Of a stretch of DNA of 64,000 nt, positions 19,889 to 28,748 are shown one piece after another. The position numbers and the translations under genes are program-made. The notes under the pieces were generated by a model. It worked only from the letters and a program-made list of their open reading frames with translations, had not been told where the DNA came from and searched no databases. The stretch is from Alloalcanivorax dieselolei B5 (GTDB taxonomy: Bacteria > Pseudomonadota > Gammaproteobacteria > Pseudomonadales > Alcanivoracaceae): the NCBI RefSeq assembly GCF_000300005.1, contig NC_018691.1:2232001-2296000 (forward strand), written 5' to 3'. How positions within the stretch are numbered: position 1 is the stretch's first letter; every line of letters begins with the position of its first letter.

Positions 19889-21044
19889 GTTCTCCGATGT
19901 AGTTGAGCAGCATTTCGTTGTTGATTGGTGCAACCTCCATTAACCGTGCCGAAGGCCATAGCGTGATGATGTCGTAGTCCCGGTCGAAACCGTAGCCGCC
20001 GTGGGTCTGCAGGGCGGCCTCGACGGCTTTGACCGCCGCGCGAGAGCCCAGCAATTTCGCCATGTTGGCATGAGTACCGGCATCGCTACCGGCGTCGAAC
20101 GTCGCAGCCGCGTGGATCATCATCAGCCGTGCTGCCTCCAATTCGGCCTTGGCCTCGGCCAGCCGGTGCTGTATAGCCTGATAACCCCCGATGGGGGTGC
20201 CGAAAGGTTTGCGTTCGTTGGCGTAGGCCACTGCCTTTTTGAGAGCGTAATTGCCCAGGCCCACGGACATGGCGGTGACCAGCAGGCGCTCCGAATTCAG
20301 CGCCTCGAACATTCCGGCCAGGCCCTGTCCCGGGTTGCCGATCAAGCGACCCGCGTCGAGTTTGACGTCATCGAAAAAAACCAGGTATTGCCGCTCCGGC
20401 CAACCGACGTCGATATTCAGGGGCTGTAGTTCCACGCCGGGCGCGTCGGTATCCACCACGAACAAGGACATACCCTCAGTGCGTCGTTTGACTTCGCCGG
20501 CCTTTTGGGTGCGGGCCACGACCAGCATTCGATCGGCGTCCGCCGCACCGGAAATAAAAACCTTGCGCCCGGTCAGCCGATAGCCGTCACCATCCGGTGT
20601 CGCCAGCGTGGACATCGCGAAGCTGTTGGTCCCGGCATCCGGCTCGGTGATGGCGAAGCACAGTTTCTCGGCCCCGCTGATTGTCGGCTTGACGAACCGC
20701 TCTATTTGCCTGGGTGTGCCATTGCGGATGATCGGCACTCGCGCAAAGCCAGTGAGCAACAGCATGGGCAGCACCAGCCCGGCCTCGGCCAGCGTTTCCA
20801 TCAGCGCGACCAGTTCCACCTGGCCGCCGCCCGAGCCCCCCAGGTCCTCGGGAATGGTGATGCCAAGCAGCCCATATTCGCCCAGCGCTTCCCAGGCCTC
20901 CTGAGGGAATCGGTGATTATCGATGCATTCGCGCATGTATTCCCGGGAAAAGCCTTCGCTCACGACGCGGGTGGCCTCGCGAATGTCACGCATGCGTTCG
21001 GCTACGCGGGCTTGGTCGAACTGGGCTTCGGACGCGATGCTCAT
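19860..21044 (-). CDS. Acyl-CoA dehydrogenase with atypical C-terminal motif
   Basis: A 394-residue acyl-CoA dehydrogenase: FAITEPDAGTNSFA signature, KVFISGAADADRMLVVART, and the C-terminal helix QTHGGYGFDRDYDI. Where most family members have R.Y.GT.EI, this protein reads RLMEVAPINNEM, a variant seen in a subset of actinobacterial-type enzymes; the glutamate of MEVAP may be the catalytic base. GGAGGAGACG lies before the start at 21044, which is preferred over 21098. It is in the middle of the 12-gene operon. With the dehydrogenase at 14861 it could form a two-subunit enzyme or act on a different chain length. Confidence 0.88.
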   Translation of the reverse strand: MSIASEAQFDQARVAERMRDIREATRVVSEGFSREYMRECIDNHRFPQEAWEALGEYGLLGITIPEDLGGSGGGQVELVALMETLAEAGLVLPMLLLTGFARVPIIRNGTPRQIERFVKPTISGAEKLCFAITEPDAGTNSFAMSTLATPDGDGYRLTGRKVFISGAADADRMLVVARTQKAGEVKRRTEGMSLFVVDTDAPGVELQPLNIDVGWPERQYLVFFDDVKLDAGRLIGNPGQGLAGMFEALNSERLLVTAMSVGLGNYALKKAVAYANERKPFGTPIGGYQAIQHRLAEAKAELEAARLMMIHAAATFDAGSDAGTHANMAKLLGSRAAVKAVEAALQTHGGYGFDRDYDIITLWPSARLMEVAPINNEMLLNYIGEHVLGLPKSY

Positions 21045-21063
21045 TATCGTCTCCTCCTTGCGC

Positions 21064-22569
21064 TCACCCCTCCGGGGTAAATAGGTTGCGTTTGCCATCG
21101 TGGTGCACGCGGCCCGTGCGATTGAGAAATTCCTCGTTCGTCATGGCATTGAGCAGGTCCGTGTCGGTGGGAGTGTTGGCAACAAACCGCCGACCATCGC
21201 TCAGGCGGCCCAGCACAATACCCTGGACCGGGCGGTCGGCGCGGTCGTGCATGACAGTGTAGGTCTCGATGCGGGCCTTGCCCTGCGCCTGCTCCACCAG
21301 TTCCACGACGGGGCCGGCGTCGATCTCGGCTTGCAGCCCGGCCGGATCGATCGGCCGCCAACCGCCGACGGGCGGTCTTCCGCCGTAGAGCCCCAGCGAA
21401 TGCTTGCTCATGTACCAGCCTACGCCGCTGACCAATCCGGTGGTGCTTCGGTCGGCGCGGATACGGTTCATGATCTCGGCAATGGCGTGGGTGCAATAGT
21501 TGTTGCCGGGCCCGCCATGGTAAGCCAAGCCGCCCGTGACGGTCAGTGGCCGGGGATCATGCACGGAGATACCCAGCGCGTCGCGCGCCATCTGTACAGC
21601 GCTGGGGAAACAGCTGTACAGGTCCAGGTGATCGATCGCGTCGATCCCGAGTCCGCTGGTCGCTGCCAGCCGCTCGCCGCAGGCGGTGATCGCCGGCGAG
21701 CGGGAAAGATCCGCCCGCTGGGAGACGAACCAATGATCGTGGCCGTTTGCCGCGGCCAGGGGGTACACCCAGCGTTCAGGGTCGATGCCCAGCCGCCGGG
21801 CCTTGGCCACGGACATCATCACCAGCGCGGCGGCCTGATCCACCGCGATGAGGGCGTTCATGTGCTTGGTGTAGGGCGCGCCGACCATGCGATTTTTGGG
21901 TGAGCGCTCGGCGATATCGGCCGCCGATAAAGGGTCGCGGCGCCAGGCTCGCGGATTGTCGACCGCGACGGCGTTGAATCGGGCATAGAATTCGCCCAGC
22001 ATTCGTCGGTGCTCGACTGGGTCAAGGCCGTAGCGACCCCGCAGCGCCTGCTCGAACAACGGATAGATCTGGATGGGCAGATTGAGCCCGTGGCGTTGTT
22101 CCGCCGAATTGGTCGGCTCGCGGTCATCGCCGAGCAGTCGCGGACCCTCGCCGGTGGCGGTGTCCAGCACTCCGGACAGGCCGGCGCCCTTGCCGCGCAT
22201 CTGTGTGGCAAGCGCCTCGCCGCCCGCGATCAAGATACAATCGAGACCACCGGCGGCGATGCGATCGGCATAGTAACCGACCAGCCATTGACCCATGTTC
22301 CCGCCTATGGGGGTGTAGAAGCGCTCGCCGGGGTCGATGCCCAGATGCCGCGCCAGGGTGGACGGGGCATCGGAATAAGACGGCGCCAATATGTTGAGAC
22401 ACGTTAACGACTGGATCTGACCCAGAACCCCGGTCACACCGCAGTCCGCCGCCGCGGCTCGGGCAGCCTCGGCGACCAGGCCTATGGGGGTGCGCTCGGT
22501 ATCCGGTTCGCGCGCGCTGATCTGGCCGGCGCCGACCAGCACCGGTGTTGTTTCCTCATGAGTCGTCAT
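21064..22569 (-). CDS. Thiolase-like protein, TLP1 type, nucleophile cysteine absent
   Basis: A 501-residue protein annotated in relatives as acetyl-CoA acetyltransferase. It has thiolase-fold landmarks (PVLVGAGQIS at the start, DLYSCFPSAVQMA, GGLAYHGGPGNNYCTHAI) and an extra C-terminal domain of about 110 residues as in thiolase-like protein type 1. The segment that should carry the nucleophile reads PIGGNMGQW (88-96), with no cysteine. Classical thiolysis is therefore unlikely; a CoA-binding or accessory role is possible. Its start codon overlaps the stop of the Baeyer-Villiger gene (ATGA), implying coupled translation. Confidence 0.8.
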   Translation of the reverse strand: MTTHEETTPVLVGAGQISAREPDTERTPIGLVAEAARAAAADCGVTGVLGQIQSLTCLNILAPSYSDAPSTLARHLGIDPGERFYTPIGGNMGQWLVGYYADRIAAGGLDCILIAGGEALATQMRGKGAGLSGVLDTATGEGPRLLGDDREPTNSAEQRHGLNLPIQIYPLFEQALRGRYGLDPVEHRRMLGEFYARFNAVAVDNPRAWRRDPLSAADIAERSPKNRMVGAPYTKHMNALIAVDQAAALVMMSVAKARRLGIDPERWVYPLAAANGHDHWFVSQRADLSRSPAITACGERLAATSGLGIDAIDHLDLYSCFPSAVQMARDALGISVHDPRPLTVTGGLAYHGGPGNNYCTHAIAEIMNRIRADRSTTGLVSGVGWYMSKHSLGLYGGRPPVGGWRPIDPAGLQAEIDAGPVVELVEQAQGKARIETYTVMHDRADRPVQGIVLGRLSDGRRFVANTPTDTDLLNAMTNEEFLNRTGRVHHDGKRNLFTPEG

Positions 22570-24215
22570 CGGCGAATAACCTCCGCAACGGTATCATCTC
22601 CGGGAAAAGGCCTGCTGTTGGACGTCAGCCTTGAGTCACCTGATAGCCATCCTGCCGGATAGGCCTTTTTGAAATGGTAATGAGCCATGGGCAGGCGTTT
22701 CGCTCGCCAAAGCATCTCGAAAGAGGTAGAAGGTCGAAGCATGGGCGCGTCGCCATGATGATCGAAGTAATAGCTGTTAGAGGCCGCGCAATTGTGGTTA
22801 AGGAACACCGTCCCTTGTTGGCGTCGTTGGATATTCCGGAAGTAGCGATCGTGCACGTCTTGACGAATCTCCACGCAAGTCGCGTCCCGCTTTCGGGCGG
22901 CCTCGATGCAGCGCGCCACATGAATCGCGTTACCCTCGACCATTTTGAAATAGGATGAACCAATCAGCGCGTATGGACCCAGCATGATGTAGAGATTGGG
23001 GTAGCCGGGTACTGTCAGGCCCTCGTAGGCCTGGTAACGGTTCCGCTCCCAGAATTCGCCCAGATCCACACCGCCGCGTCCCACGACTTCATAGGACGGC
23101 AGATTGCCCTTTTCGAAAACCTTGTAGCCGGTCGCCAGGATCAGCACGTCGATCTCGTGCTCAATGGCATCGATGGTCTCGATGCCCTTGGGAGTGATGC
23201 GTTGGATAGGAGTGGTGATCAGATCGACGTTGCTACGGCTGAAGGTGGAAAAGTAGTTGTTGGAAAATGTCGGCCGCTTACAGCCGAAGCCATATCGCGG
23301 GGTTAATTTGTCCCATAACTCCGGGTTATCGGGCAATTGCTCGCGCATGTTGTTGACGCCGGCGCGCTGGGCCCAGTGCACCAGGCAGGGAAAGCGCCGA
23401 TAGTAAACCGCCGCGATGATCATCAACGATTCGGTCAGCGCATCGGTGGTGGTACGTACTCCCTGCTGGGCCAGGCTCGACCAACGAAAGACGGTGCGCA
23501 TCCAGCCCGGCATACGGACATCCGGTTTCTTGAGTACCCAGATGGGCGTGCGCTGATAGACATCCAGATGCGCCACCCGCGGGGCGATTTCGGGAATCAG
23601 CTGCACCGCGGTGGCGCCGGTACCGATCACCGCCACCCGCTTGCCGGTGAGATCCACTTTGTGGTCCCAGCGCGCGGTGTGCATGCGCTCGCCCTGAAAA
23701 TCCTCGACCCCTTCGATATCCGGCATCTTCGGCGAGATCAACCCGCCGGTGGCGGACACTAGGTGGCGTGCGGTGACACATCCCTTGTCGGTTGTCACCC
23801 GCCACAAGTGCTCGCCTTCATCGAACTCGGCACGCTTCACGCTGACGCCGAAACGTATGTAGGGATAGAGGCCGTATTTGCTGGCCACACGGCGGGCGTA
23901 GTTCTGCAGCTCGTCACCCGGCGCGAAGACCCGCGACCAGTTCGGATTCTGCTCGAAGGAAAAAGAGTAGACGAAAGAAGTGATGTCCACCGCCACGCCG
24001 GGGTAGCGGTTGTCGCGCCAGGTGCCGCCGACATCGGCGGCACGCTCGATGATCGATAAGGATTTCACGCCGCGGCTGAGAAGCTCGATGGCCGCGCCCA
24101 TTCCGGCGAAGCCGGCGCCGATGATCAAAATCTCGTGGTCGGGTTCAGCGCTCCCGTGGCGCGGCGCCCGCTGGCCACGACGGCTTTGTTGAATCCGGTC
24201 CTCCGCGACATTCAT
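22566..24215 (-). CDS. Baeyer-Villiger monooxygenase
   Basis: A 549-residue type I Baeyer-Villiger enzyme. FAD motif GAGFAG at 33-38, GGTWRDNRYPGVAVD at 63-77, the fingerprint FQGERMHTARWD at 173-184 and the NADPH motif GTGATA at 198-203 are all intact. It belongs to the group related to cyclohexanone and steroid monooxygenases rather than EthA. It inserts one O2 oxygen beside a ketone, giving an ester or lactone. The start has GGAGG 5-9 bases upstream. Directly upstream are an esterase and an SDR, which together make the alcohol-ketone-ester-hydrolysis sequence of sub-terminal or cyclic alkane degradation. The substrate cannot be told from sequence. Confidence 0.92.
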   Translation of the reverse strand: MNVAEDRIQQSRRGQRAPRHGSAEPDHEILIIGAGFAGMGAAIELLSRGVKSLSIIERAADVGGTWRDNRYPGVAVDITSFVYSFSFEQNPNWSRVFAPGDELQNYARRVASKYGLYPYIRFGVSVKRAEFDEGEHLWRVTTDKGCVTARHLVSATGGLISPKMPDIEGVEDFQGERMHTARWDHKVDLTGKRVAVIGTGATAVQLIPEIAPRVAHLDVYQRTPIWVLKKPDVRMPGWMRTVFRWSSLAQQGVRTTTDALTESLMIIAAVYYRRFPCLVHWAQRAGVNNMREQLPDNPELWDKLTPRYGFGCKRPTFSNNYFSTFSRSNVDLITTPIQRITPKGIETIDAIEHEIDVLILATGYKVFEKGNLPSYEVVGRGGVDLGEFWERNRYQAYEGLTVPGYPNLYIMLGPYALIGSSYFKMVEGNAIHVARCIEAARKRDATCVEIRQDVHDRYFRNIQRRQQGTVFLNHNCAASNSYYFDHHGDAPMLRPSTSFEMLWRAKRLPMAHYHFKKAYPAGWLSGDSRLTSNSRPFPGDDTVAEVIRR

Positions 24216-24247
24216 AGTGGTCCTCCTTCCAGTTTTTGGCAGGTCGC

Positions 24248-25243
24248 TTAGCCGCTATGCGCGAGGCGCAGTTTCGTCCGTGCCACGGCCCGGGTGCATG
24301 CTACGGGCGCCGACAAATGCCGGCGCATAAAGCCGACTATTTCGGTAACGTCCTGGCGCGCCTCCGGCAACATGGAATGAAACACCGGCCACACATGTGG
24401 CATATTCCAGCGGGCGCGCAGGGTCACGGCCACGCCGGCCTGGCGCGCACGGTGCGCTACCCGATAGGCATCATCACGCAGGGCCTCGGATTCGCTCACA
24501 GTGAGCAAAAGAGGCGGCAGGCCACGGAAATCGCCGTATATCGGTGAGACATAGGGATCCCGGGGATCATGGCCGGCCAGATACAGATTGGTGGCCATCT
24601 CGATCATGCGTGGAGTCAGCATGGCATCGCTGGCCGCGTTGGCCTGGCGCGACGGTGTATCGCCAACCGCATCGGCGCCGGGCGAGATCGACACGGCGCA
24701 GGCTGGCATGCGGGGGGAGGAATCGGGCGAGGCGGCCTGCGCATCGCGCAGCCTCAGCAGCGTGGCCAGAGTGAGGTTGCCACCCGCGGAATCTCCGATC
24801 AGGGCCAGCGGCTCGTCAGGATAGTCCTCGGCCAGCGCCTTGTAGGCATGGTGGGCATCGTCGAGGGCGGCCGGGTAGGCCGCCTCCGGCGCTAGGCGGT
24901 AGTCGATCCAGAACACGCGTGCGTTCAGTCTCTTGGCCAGCTGCCCGCAAAGCTCAGCATAAGTAGGGAAACGGCCACTGATAAAAGCGCCACCGTGGAG
25001 ATACAGCACGGTGGCCGTGGGCTGACTGGGGCTGACACGCACCGCCGGCACGCCGGGTGGCACGGCCGGTTCATTGCCAATGGTGGTCTTGCGCGCGGTG
25101 ACTCCGGACGGCAGCCCGCCCGGCAGGCGGGCCACCGCGGCGATGCGCCGTAACCGCATCACCAACTCGTCGGGACTAGCCGGCTCGCGCTTCATCAGTA
25201 GCCGAAAACCACGGTCGGCAACTCTTGCCGAGAATGATGTCAT
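24248..25243 (-). CDS. Hormone-sensitive-lipase-family esterase
   Basis: A 331-residue family IV esterase: oxyanion motif YLHGGAFISG, nucleophile elbow GDSAGGN, then SDP-like acid region and a C-terminal MPHVWPVFH with the catalytic histidine. The start at 25243 has GGAGG 6 bases upstream; the ORF can be extended to 25525 but that sequence is antisense-like and overlaps the SDR gene. Such esterases cleave short esters and lactones. Located 32 bases before the Baeyer-Villiger gene, it is the natural candidate for hydrolysing that product. Confidence 0.9.
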   Translation of the reverse strand: MTSFSARVADRGFRLLMKREPASPDELVMRLRRIAAVARLPGGLPSGVTARKTTIGNEPAVPPGVPAVRVSPSQPTATVLYLHGGAFISGRFPTYAELCGQLAKRLNARVFWIDYRLAPEAAYPAALDDAHHAYKALAEDYPDEPLALIGDSAGGNLTLATLLRLRDAQAASPDSSPRMPACAVSISPGADAVGDTPSRQANAASDAMLTPRMIEMATNLYLAGHDPRDPYVSPIYGDFRGLPPLLLTVSESEALRDDAYRVAHRARQAGVAVTLRARWNMPHVWPVFHSMLPEARQDVTEIVGFMRRHLSAPVACTRAVARTKLRLAHSG

Positions 25244-25263
25244 GATTTGCCTCCTGCCGGATA

Positions 25264-26103
25264 TCAGCCCCCGGCTAGGCGATACGCCTCGCCCAGCGCG
25301 CGAGCGTATAGCCGCGGCGCGTAGCGCTTGAACCGCCATATGAAACGCCCGTCGAACTGCGGCACCACATAAAGCTGCTTTCGATCGAGGGCGTCCAGGG
25401 TCCGGCGTGCCACCTGGTCGCTGGTGGCGAAGGTCCACTTGCGCATGGCCGCATGGGCGAAATCGCCGCGGTGCTCGGGCAGGCGCGCCTTGTCCAGAAT
25501 GTTGGTGGGTATCACGGTGGGACACAGGGCCGAAACATGCACGCCGGTGCCGGTCAGCTCGGCCGCCAGAGTTTCGGAGAGTGAAAGGACCGCGGACTTG
25601 GTCACGTTATACGCACTCATCTCCGGCGCCGCGCCGAAACCGGCGGCCGAAGCCACGTTGACAATGCCGCCGTAGCCCAGTGCGCGCAGCTTGGGTGCGA
25701 AGAAGTGACAACCATGAATGACGCCCCAAAGATTGACTTTGAGGCACCAGCGCCAATCGCCAAGCGGCACTTCTCCGATGCGGCCGCCTACGCCCACCCC
25801 GGCGTTATTGACCACCAACGTCATTGGCCGTCCGAGCAGCGATTCGGCCTTGTCGGCGAGCGTGGCCATCTGCTTTTCGCTACCTACGTCGCAGCGGTAG
25901 GCGACAGCCCGACCTTCGCCCAATTCCGAGAGTATGCTGGCGGTTTGCTCGGCGCGCTGGCGGTCTATATCCGCGCAGATCACTGATCCGCCACGGCGCA
26001 CGATCTCATAGGCGAAGCTGCGGCCGATGCCGCTGCCCGCCCCCGTGACCAGGGCCGCTGCCCCCTCGGAGGGTTTCAGTGTTTTACGCTTGGCACCGCT
26101 CAC
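25264..26103 (-). CDS. Short-chain dehydrogenase
   Basis: A 279-residue SDR with TGAGSGIG at 20-27, CADIDR after beta-2 (an NAD-type acidic residue), NNAG at about 99-102 and the catalytic Ser and YNVTK. A C-terminal tail with FKRYAPRLYARAL is longer than in FabG-type enzymes and is seen in SDRs found beside Baeyer-Villiger monooxygenases. The start overlaps the stop of the di-iron gene (ATGA). Likely oxidation of a secondary alcohol to the ketone used by the downstream monooxygenase. Confidence 0.88.
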   Translation of the reverse strand: MSGAKRKTLKPSEGAAALVTGAGSGIGRSFAYEIVRRGGSVICADIDRQRAEQTASILSELGEGRAVAYRCDVGSEKQMATLADKAESLLGRPMTLVVNNAGVGVGGRIGEVPLGDWRWCLKVNLWGVIHGCHFFAPKLRALGYGGIVNVASAAGFGAAPEMSAYNVTKSAVLSLSETLAAELTGTGVHVSALCPTVIPTNILDKARLPEHRGDFAHAAMRKWTFATSDQVARRTLDALDRKQLYVVPQFDGRFIWRFKRYAPRLYARALGEAYRLAGG

Positions 26104-27032
26104 GCCGCCGTCACTCGTTCCGCTGTTGTGTCACGCCTGTTATCGTCATGCCATTGCCGGAATGCTTGGTAAGCCTGCTGGGCATCACCGGTTTCCTCGT
26201 AGGCGCGCTTCCAGGCGTGGATGACTTCCCGGTTATCGGCGTCCCATGGATGGAAGCGGGGGGAGAGAAAAGGCAGCGTATCGATCACAAAAGCTCGGGT
26301 GAAGATTCCAGGTGCGAAGTACAACCACTTAATGGCGCGCAGTGCCGAGGGGATGTTCGTGAGCTGCCGATCTTTCCAGAGGAAATACAGCCAGTTACCG
26401 TGCACCAGAGGCAGGAAAAGGGCTGTACCCAGAGCGAGCGTCGCCATGCGGATTGCGTAAGCGCGGACGCCGCCCCCGCTTACCTCTCCGAACACGTCGA
26501 AACTGACTGACTTGTGCTCCGTCTCCTCCACGAAGTGCCAGAACAGCATGGCGGCGACTTCCTGCCTGGTATCGTCCCACAGTTCCGGATGATCGAGCAT
26601 TACCTGGGAAATCACGGCCGTGAAATGCTCGAAGTTCGCGGCCATGGCGCACTGGGTGGCGCCGCCCAGGTAGCGTTGAAGGGGCTTTCTGATCGCCTTG
26701 AACACGGCCTCCGCCCGGTCTATTGGAATGCCGTGCGCGACCATCGCTTCATTCATGGCGTCATGCTCCCGTGCATGGGAGCGTTCCTGTCGAATAAAGC
26801 TGATCGCGGCTTTGCGCACTGACGGATCGTGAAGATTCTCGAGTTGCTTACTCGTGGCCTGCATGACCCAGCGCTCGCCGTCCGGCACCGCGGCCAGGAT
26901 CGCGTTCATCCAGTGAGTGATCCACGGATCGTTGTTGAACCAGTGGCGCGGCACCGTCTCCGGGCTCATGCCGAAATTCAAATCCCTGTGTTCGACTTCA
27001 TCGTAACCAATCTTGCGGCTCGCGATCACCAT
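26100..27032 (-). CDS. Ferritin-like predicted metal-dependent hydrolase (PF10118-type)
   Basis: A 310-residue, mostly helical protein. Metal-ligand motifs characteristic of this family are visible: FIRQERSHAREH, AANFEHFTAV and HFVEETEHKSVSFDV, i.e. repeated Glu and ExxH ligands suggesting a di-iron centre. A hydrophobic stretch near residues 200-220 may touch the membrane. The family is named a hydrolase but has no proven reaction; a di-iron oxidase role is equally consistent. It is the first gene of the 12-gene operon, with a palindromic operator-like site 40 bases upstream. Its leading position suggests it does an early step. Confidence 0.72.
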   Translation of the reverse strand: MVIASRKIGYDEVEHRDLNFGMSPETVPRHWFNNDPWITHWMNAILAAVPDGERWVMQATSKQLENLHDPSVRKAAISFIRQERSHAREHDAMNEAMVAHGIPIDRAEAVFKAIRKPLQRYLGGATQCAMAANFEHFTAVISQVMLDHPELWDDTRQEVAAMLFWHFVEETEHKSVSFDVFGEVSGGGVRAYAIRMATLALGTALFLPLVHGNWLYFLWKDRQLTNIPSALRAIKWLYFAPGIFTRAFVIDTLPFLSPRFHPWDADNREVIHAWKRAYEETGDAQQAYQAFRQWHDDNRRDTTAERVTAA

Positions 27033-27071
27033 GTCGACCTCCTGAGTAGTTCGACTGTTGAGTCACTTTAT

Positions 27072-27087
27072 TTGGGCGATTGACCAA
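27072..27087. promoter_or_regulatory. Palindromic operator-like site, copy C
   Basis: TTGGGCGATTGACCAA within TTTGGN8CCAAA, 40 bases upstream of the di-iron gene and thus of the 12-gene operon. It is the third member of the family that includes 2754-2769 and 7408-7423. Confidence 0.5.
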
Positions 27088-27227
27088 ATGTCAAGGCCCG
27101 AAAAAAAGCAGTCAGTGGATATCTTCGCGCGCCGGGAAACAGATCGCGTCAGACCGGCGGGAAAGGCCGGTCGAGATACGGTACAAAAGAAAGGAAACGG
27201 AATGCCGGAGCGTGGTACCGGACGACC

Positions 27228-28292
27228 CTAGGGGGCAGGGGGTAGAGTGTGCCGGGAACCGGCGTGCTGCCGGTACTGATCGGGCGAAAGACCGAACCAG
27301 CGCTTGAAGGCACGCCTGAAATTGGCTCCGTCATGATAGTTCATCAACGCGGCGATGGCTTCGATCGAAAGCTTGCTGTCACACAGGTAGCTGATCGCTT
27401 GCCGGGATAGGATTTCGTCACGAATTTTCCTAAAACTACTGTTTTCCTCCTTGAGCTTGCGAGCGAGAGTGCGTTTGCTCATGAAAAGGGAGGCCGCTGC
27501 TTCGTCTTCGCTGAGCGAACCGGGGGGTCTCGATAGCATCATCTTCTTAAGCCGGGTCTGGTAGCTGGGCTTGTGGTTCTGAAGCTCGGCAAGCATTGAT
27601 TCACATTGCTCAAGAGCCAGGCGGTAATTTTCATGATTGGCGGAGGCGTTCGGTTCCCGGCACAGTGCCATCGGCAGTTTTAGTGTGAACTTATCGGAGC
27701 CAAAACGAATGCGACCGGGCAAGTAGTCCGAGTACATCGCGTGGTACTCAGGTGTCCGGTGGGTAAAACAAATTTCAGCCTCATGTAATGGGCGACCGAC
27801 AACGAACTCGCCGAATTCAAGCAGCACCACGATCATGGTATCCGCCAGGCAACGCTCGATATCCGCGTCCAGCGGCACTTGGAAGTCCAGTCGGCATTCC
27901 AGGTGTTCTTCAGCTTCCTGCAGGTGTAGCTCGACGATGCTTGCGCGAGTAGGTAGGAATGTCTGAATCGCCTGTAGCGCGGTGAGCAGGTCCGGACTGC
28001 TCGAGGCGGCAAAACCGATGGCGCCGTGGGTCGCCGGGGTCAGACGCTTACCCAGCCGTAAGCCGAATTCAAACTGGCCCGACAACGCCAGTGCATTGCG
28101 CAAAATACGCACCTGGTGAGCTGGCGTGAGCAGACTGTCCTCGCCCAGAAATTGCGCGATACCGAGACCGGTACCTTGCAGCAACGAGGGTAGCTGGCTG
28201 ACGGTTAAGTCCAGCTCGCGGGCAATAAGTCGTGAATAGTTCGACGGAATGCCGCCTTCCGAAGCTTTCGGTTCACCCTTCTGCTGTGTCAT
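27228..28292 (-). CDS. AraC-family transcriptional regulator of the CYP153 operon (predicted)
   Basis: A 354-residue regulator. The first 200 residues look like the arabinose-binding-type sensor of OruR-like AraC proteins (GFAASSSPDLLTAL is typical); the C-terminal 100 residues carry two helix-turn-helix units, including SEDEAAASLFMSKRTLARKL and AIAALMNYHDGANFRRAFKR, ending in GLSPDQYRQ. The start at 28292 matches the family; an ORF extension to 28565 would cover the ferredoxin on the other strand. It is divergent from the ferredoxin-CYP153 genes, with 123 bases between, which hold the direct-repeat operator. Activation of the P450 operon by an alkane-derived ligand is the expected role. Confidence 0.87.
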   Translation of the reverse strand: MTQQKGEPKASEGGIPSNYSRLIARELDLTVSQLPSLLQGTGLGIAQFLGEDSLLTPAHQVRILRNALALSGQFEFGLRLGKRLTPATHGAIGFAASSSPDLLTALQAIQTFLPTRASIVELHLQEAEEHLECRLDFQVPLDADIERCLADTMIVVLLEFGEFVVGRPLHEAEICFTHRTPEYHAMYSDYLPGRIRFGSDKFTLKLPMALCREPNASANHENYRLALEQCESMLAELQNHKPSYQTRLKKMMLSRPPGSLSEDEAAASLFMSKRTLARKLKEENSSFRKIRDEILSRQAISYLCDSKLSIEAIAALMNYHDGANFRRAFKRWFGLSPDQYRQHAGSRHTLPPAP

Positions 28293-28325
28293 TGATACTG
28301 TCCGTTGATAGGCATGCCTGTCTTT

Positions 28326-28356
28326 AAATGACCCCAGTGTGTCAATAAATGACCTC
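28326..28356 (+). promoter_or_regulatory. AraC-type direct-repeat operator of the CYP153 operon
   Basis: Two AAATGACC half-sites 21 bases apart, 60 bases upstream of the ferredoxin start and 34 upstream of the divergent AraC gene. The spacing equals two helical turns. The twin of this site lies at 12568-12598. Confidence 0.6.
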
Positions 28357-28415
28357 CCTGGCAAGCGAATCAACAACCACGATGCAGTCATTAAGTTACT
28401 TGCTGGAGAAAGGTC

Positions 28416-28736
28416 TTGGGTAAGATTACGTTCATTGAGCATGACAGTACCGAGCACATTGCCGAGTTTGAATCTGGTTCCTCGCTGATGCAGGTTGCTG
28501 TTAATAACGCTGTGCCCGGCATCGACGGAGACTGCGGTGGGGAATGCGCCTGCGGCACCTGCCACGTGATAGTGACCGATGAATGGTTCGGAAAGACCGG
28601 GGAAATAAATGATGCTGAAGAGCAGATGTTGTCCATGACTCCGGAGCGGGCAGAAACTTCTCGGCTGGGCTGTCAGATTCGAACCACTGAGGCGATGGAC
28701 GGTATGACCGTTCTGTTGCCTGAATTTCAGATGTAG
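28416..28736 (+). CDS. [2Fe-2S] ferredoxin of the CYP153 system
   Basis: A 106-residue adrenodoxin/putidaredoxin-type ferredoxin. The cluster ligands are Cys40, Cys46, Cys49 and Cys86 (C-x5-C-x2-C...C); an extra Cys44 lies within the loop. It carries single electrons from the reductase encoded at 31904 to the P450. The start is a TTG at 28416 with GGAG 7 bases upstream; no ATG fits the family N-terminus, so the uncommon start may limit its expression. It is the first gene of the operon, 12 bases before the P450 gene. Confidence 0.92.
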   Translation: MGKITFIEHDSTEHIAEFESGSSLMQVAVNNAVPGIDGDCGGECACGTCHVIVTDEWFGKTGEINDAEEQMLSMTPERAETSRLGCQIRTTEAMDGMTVLLPEFQM

Positions 28737-28748
28737 CGGGAGGTCACC

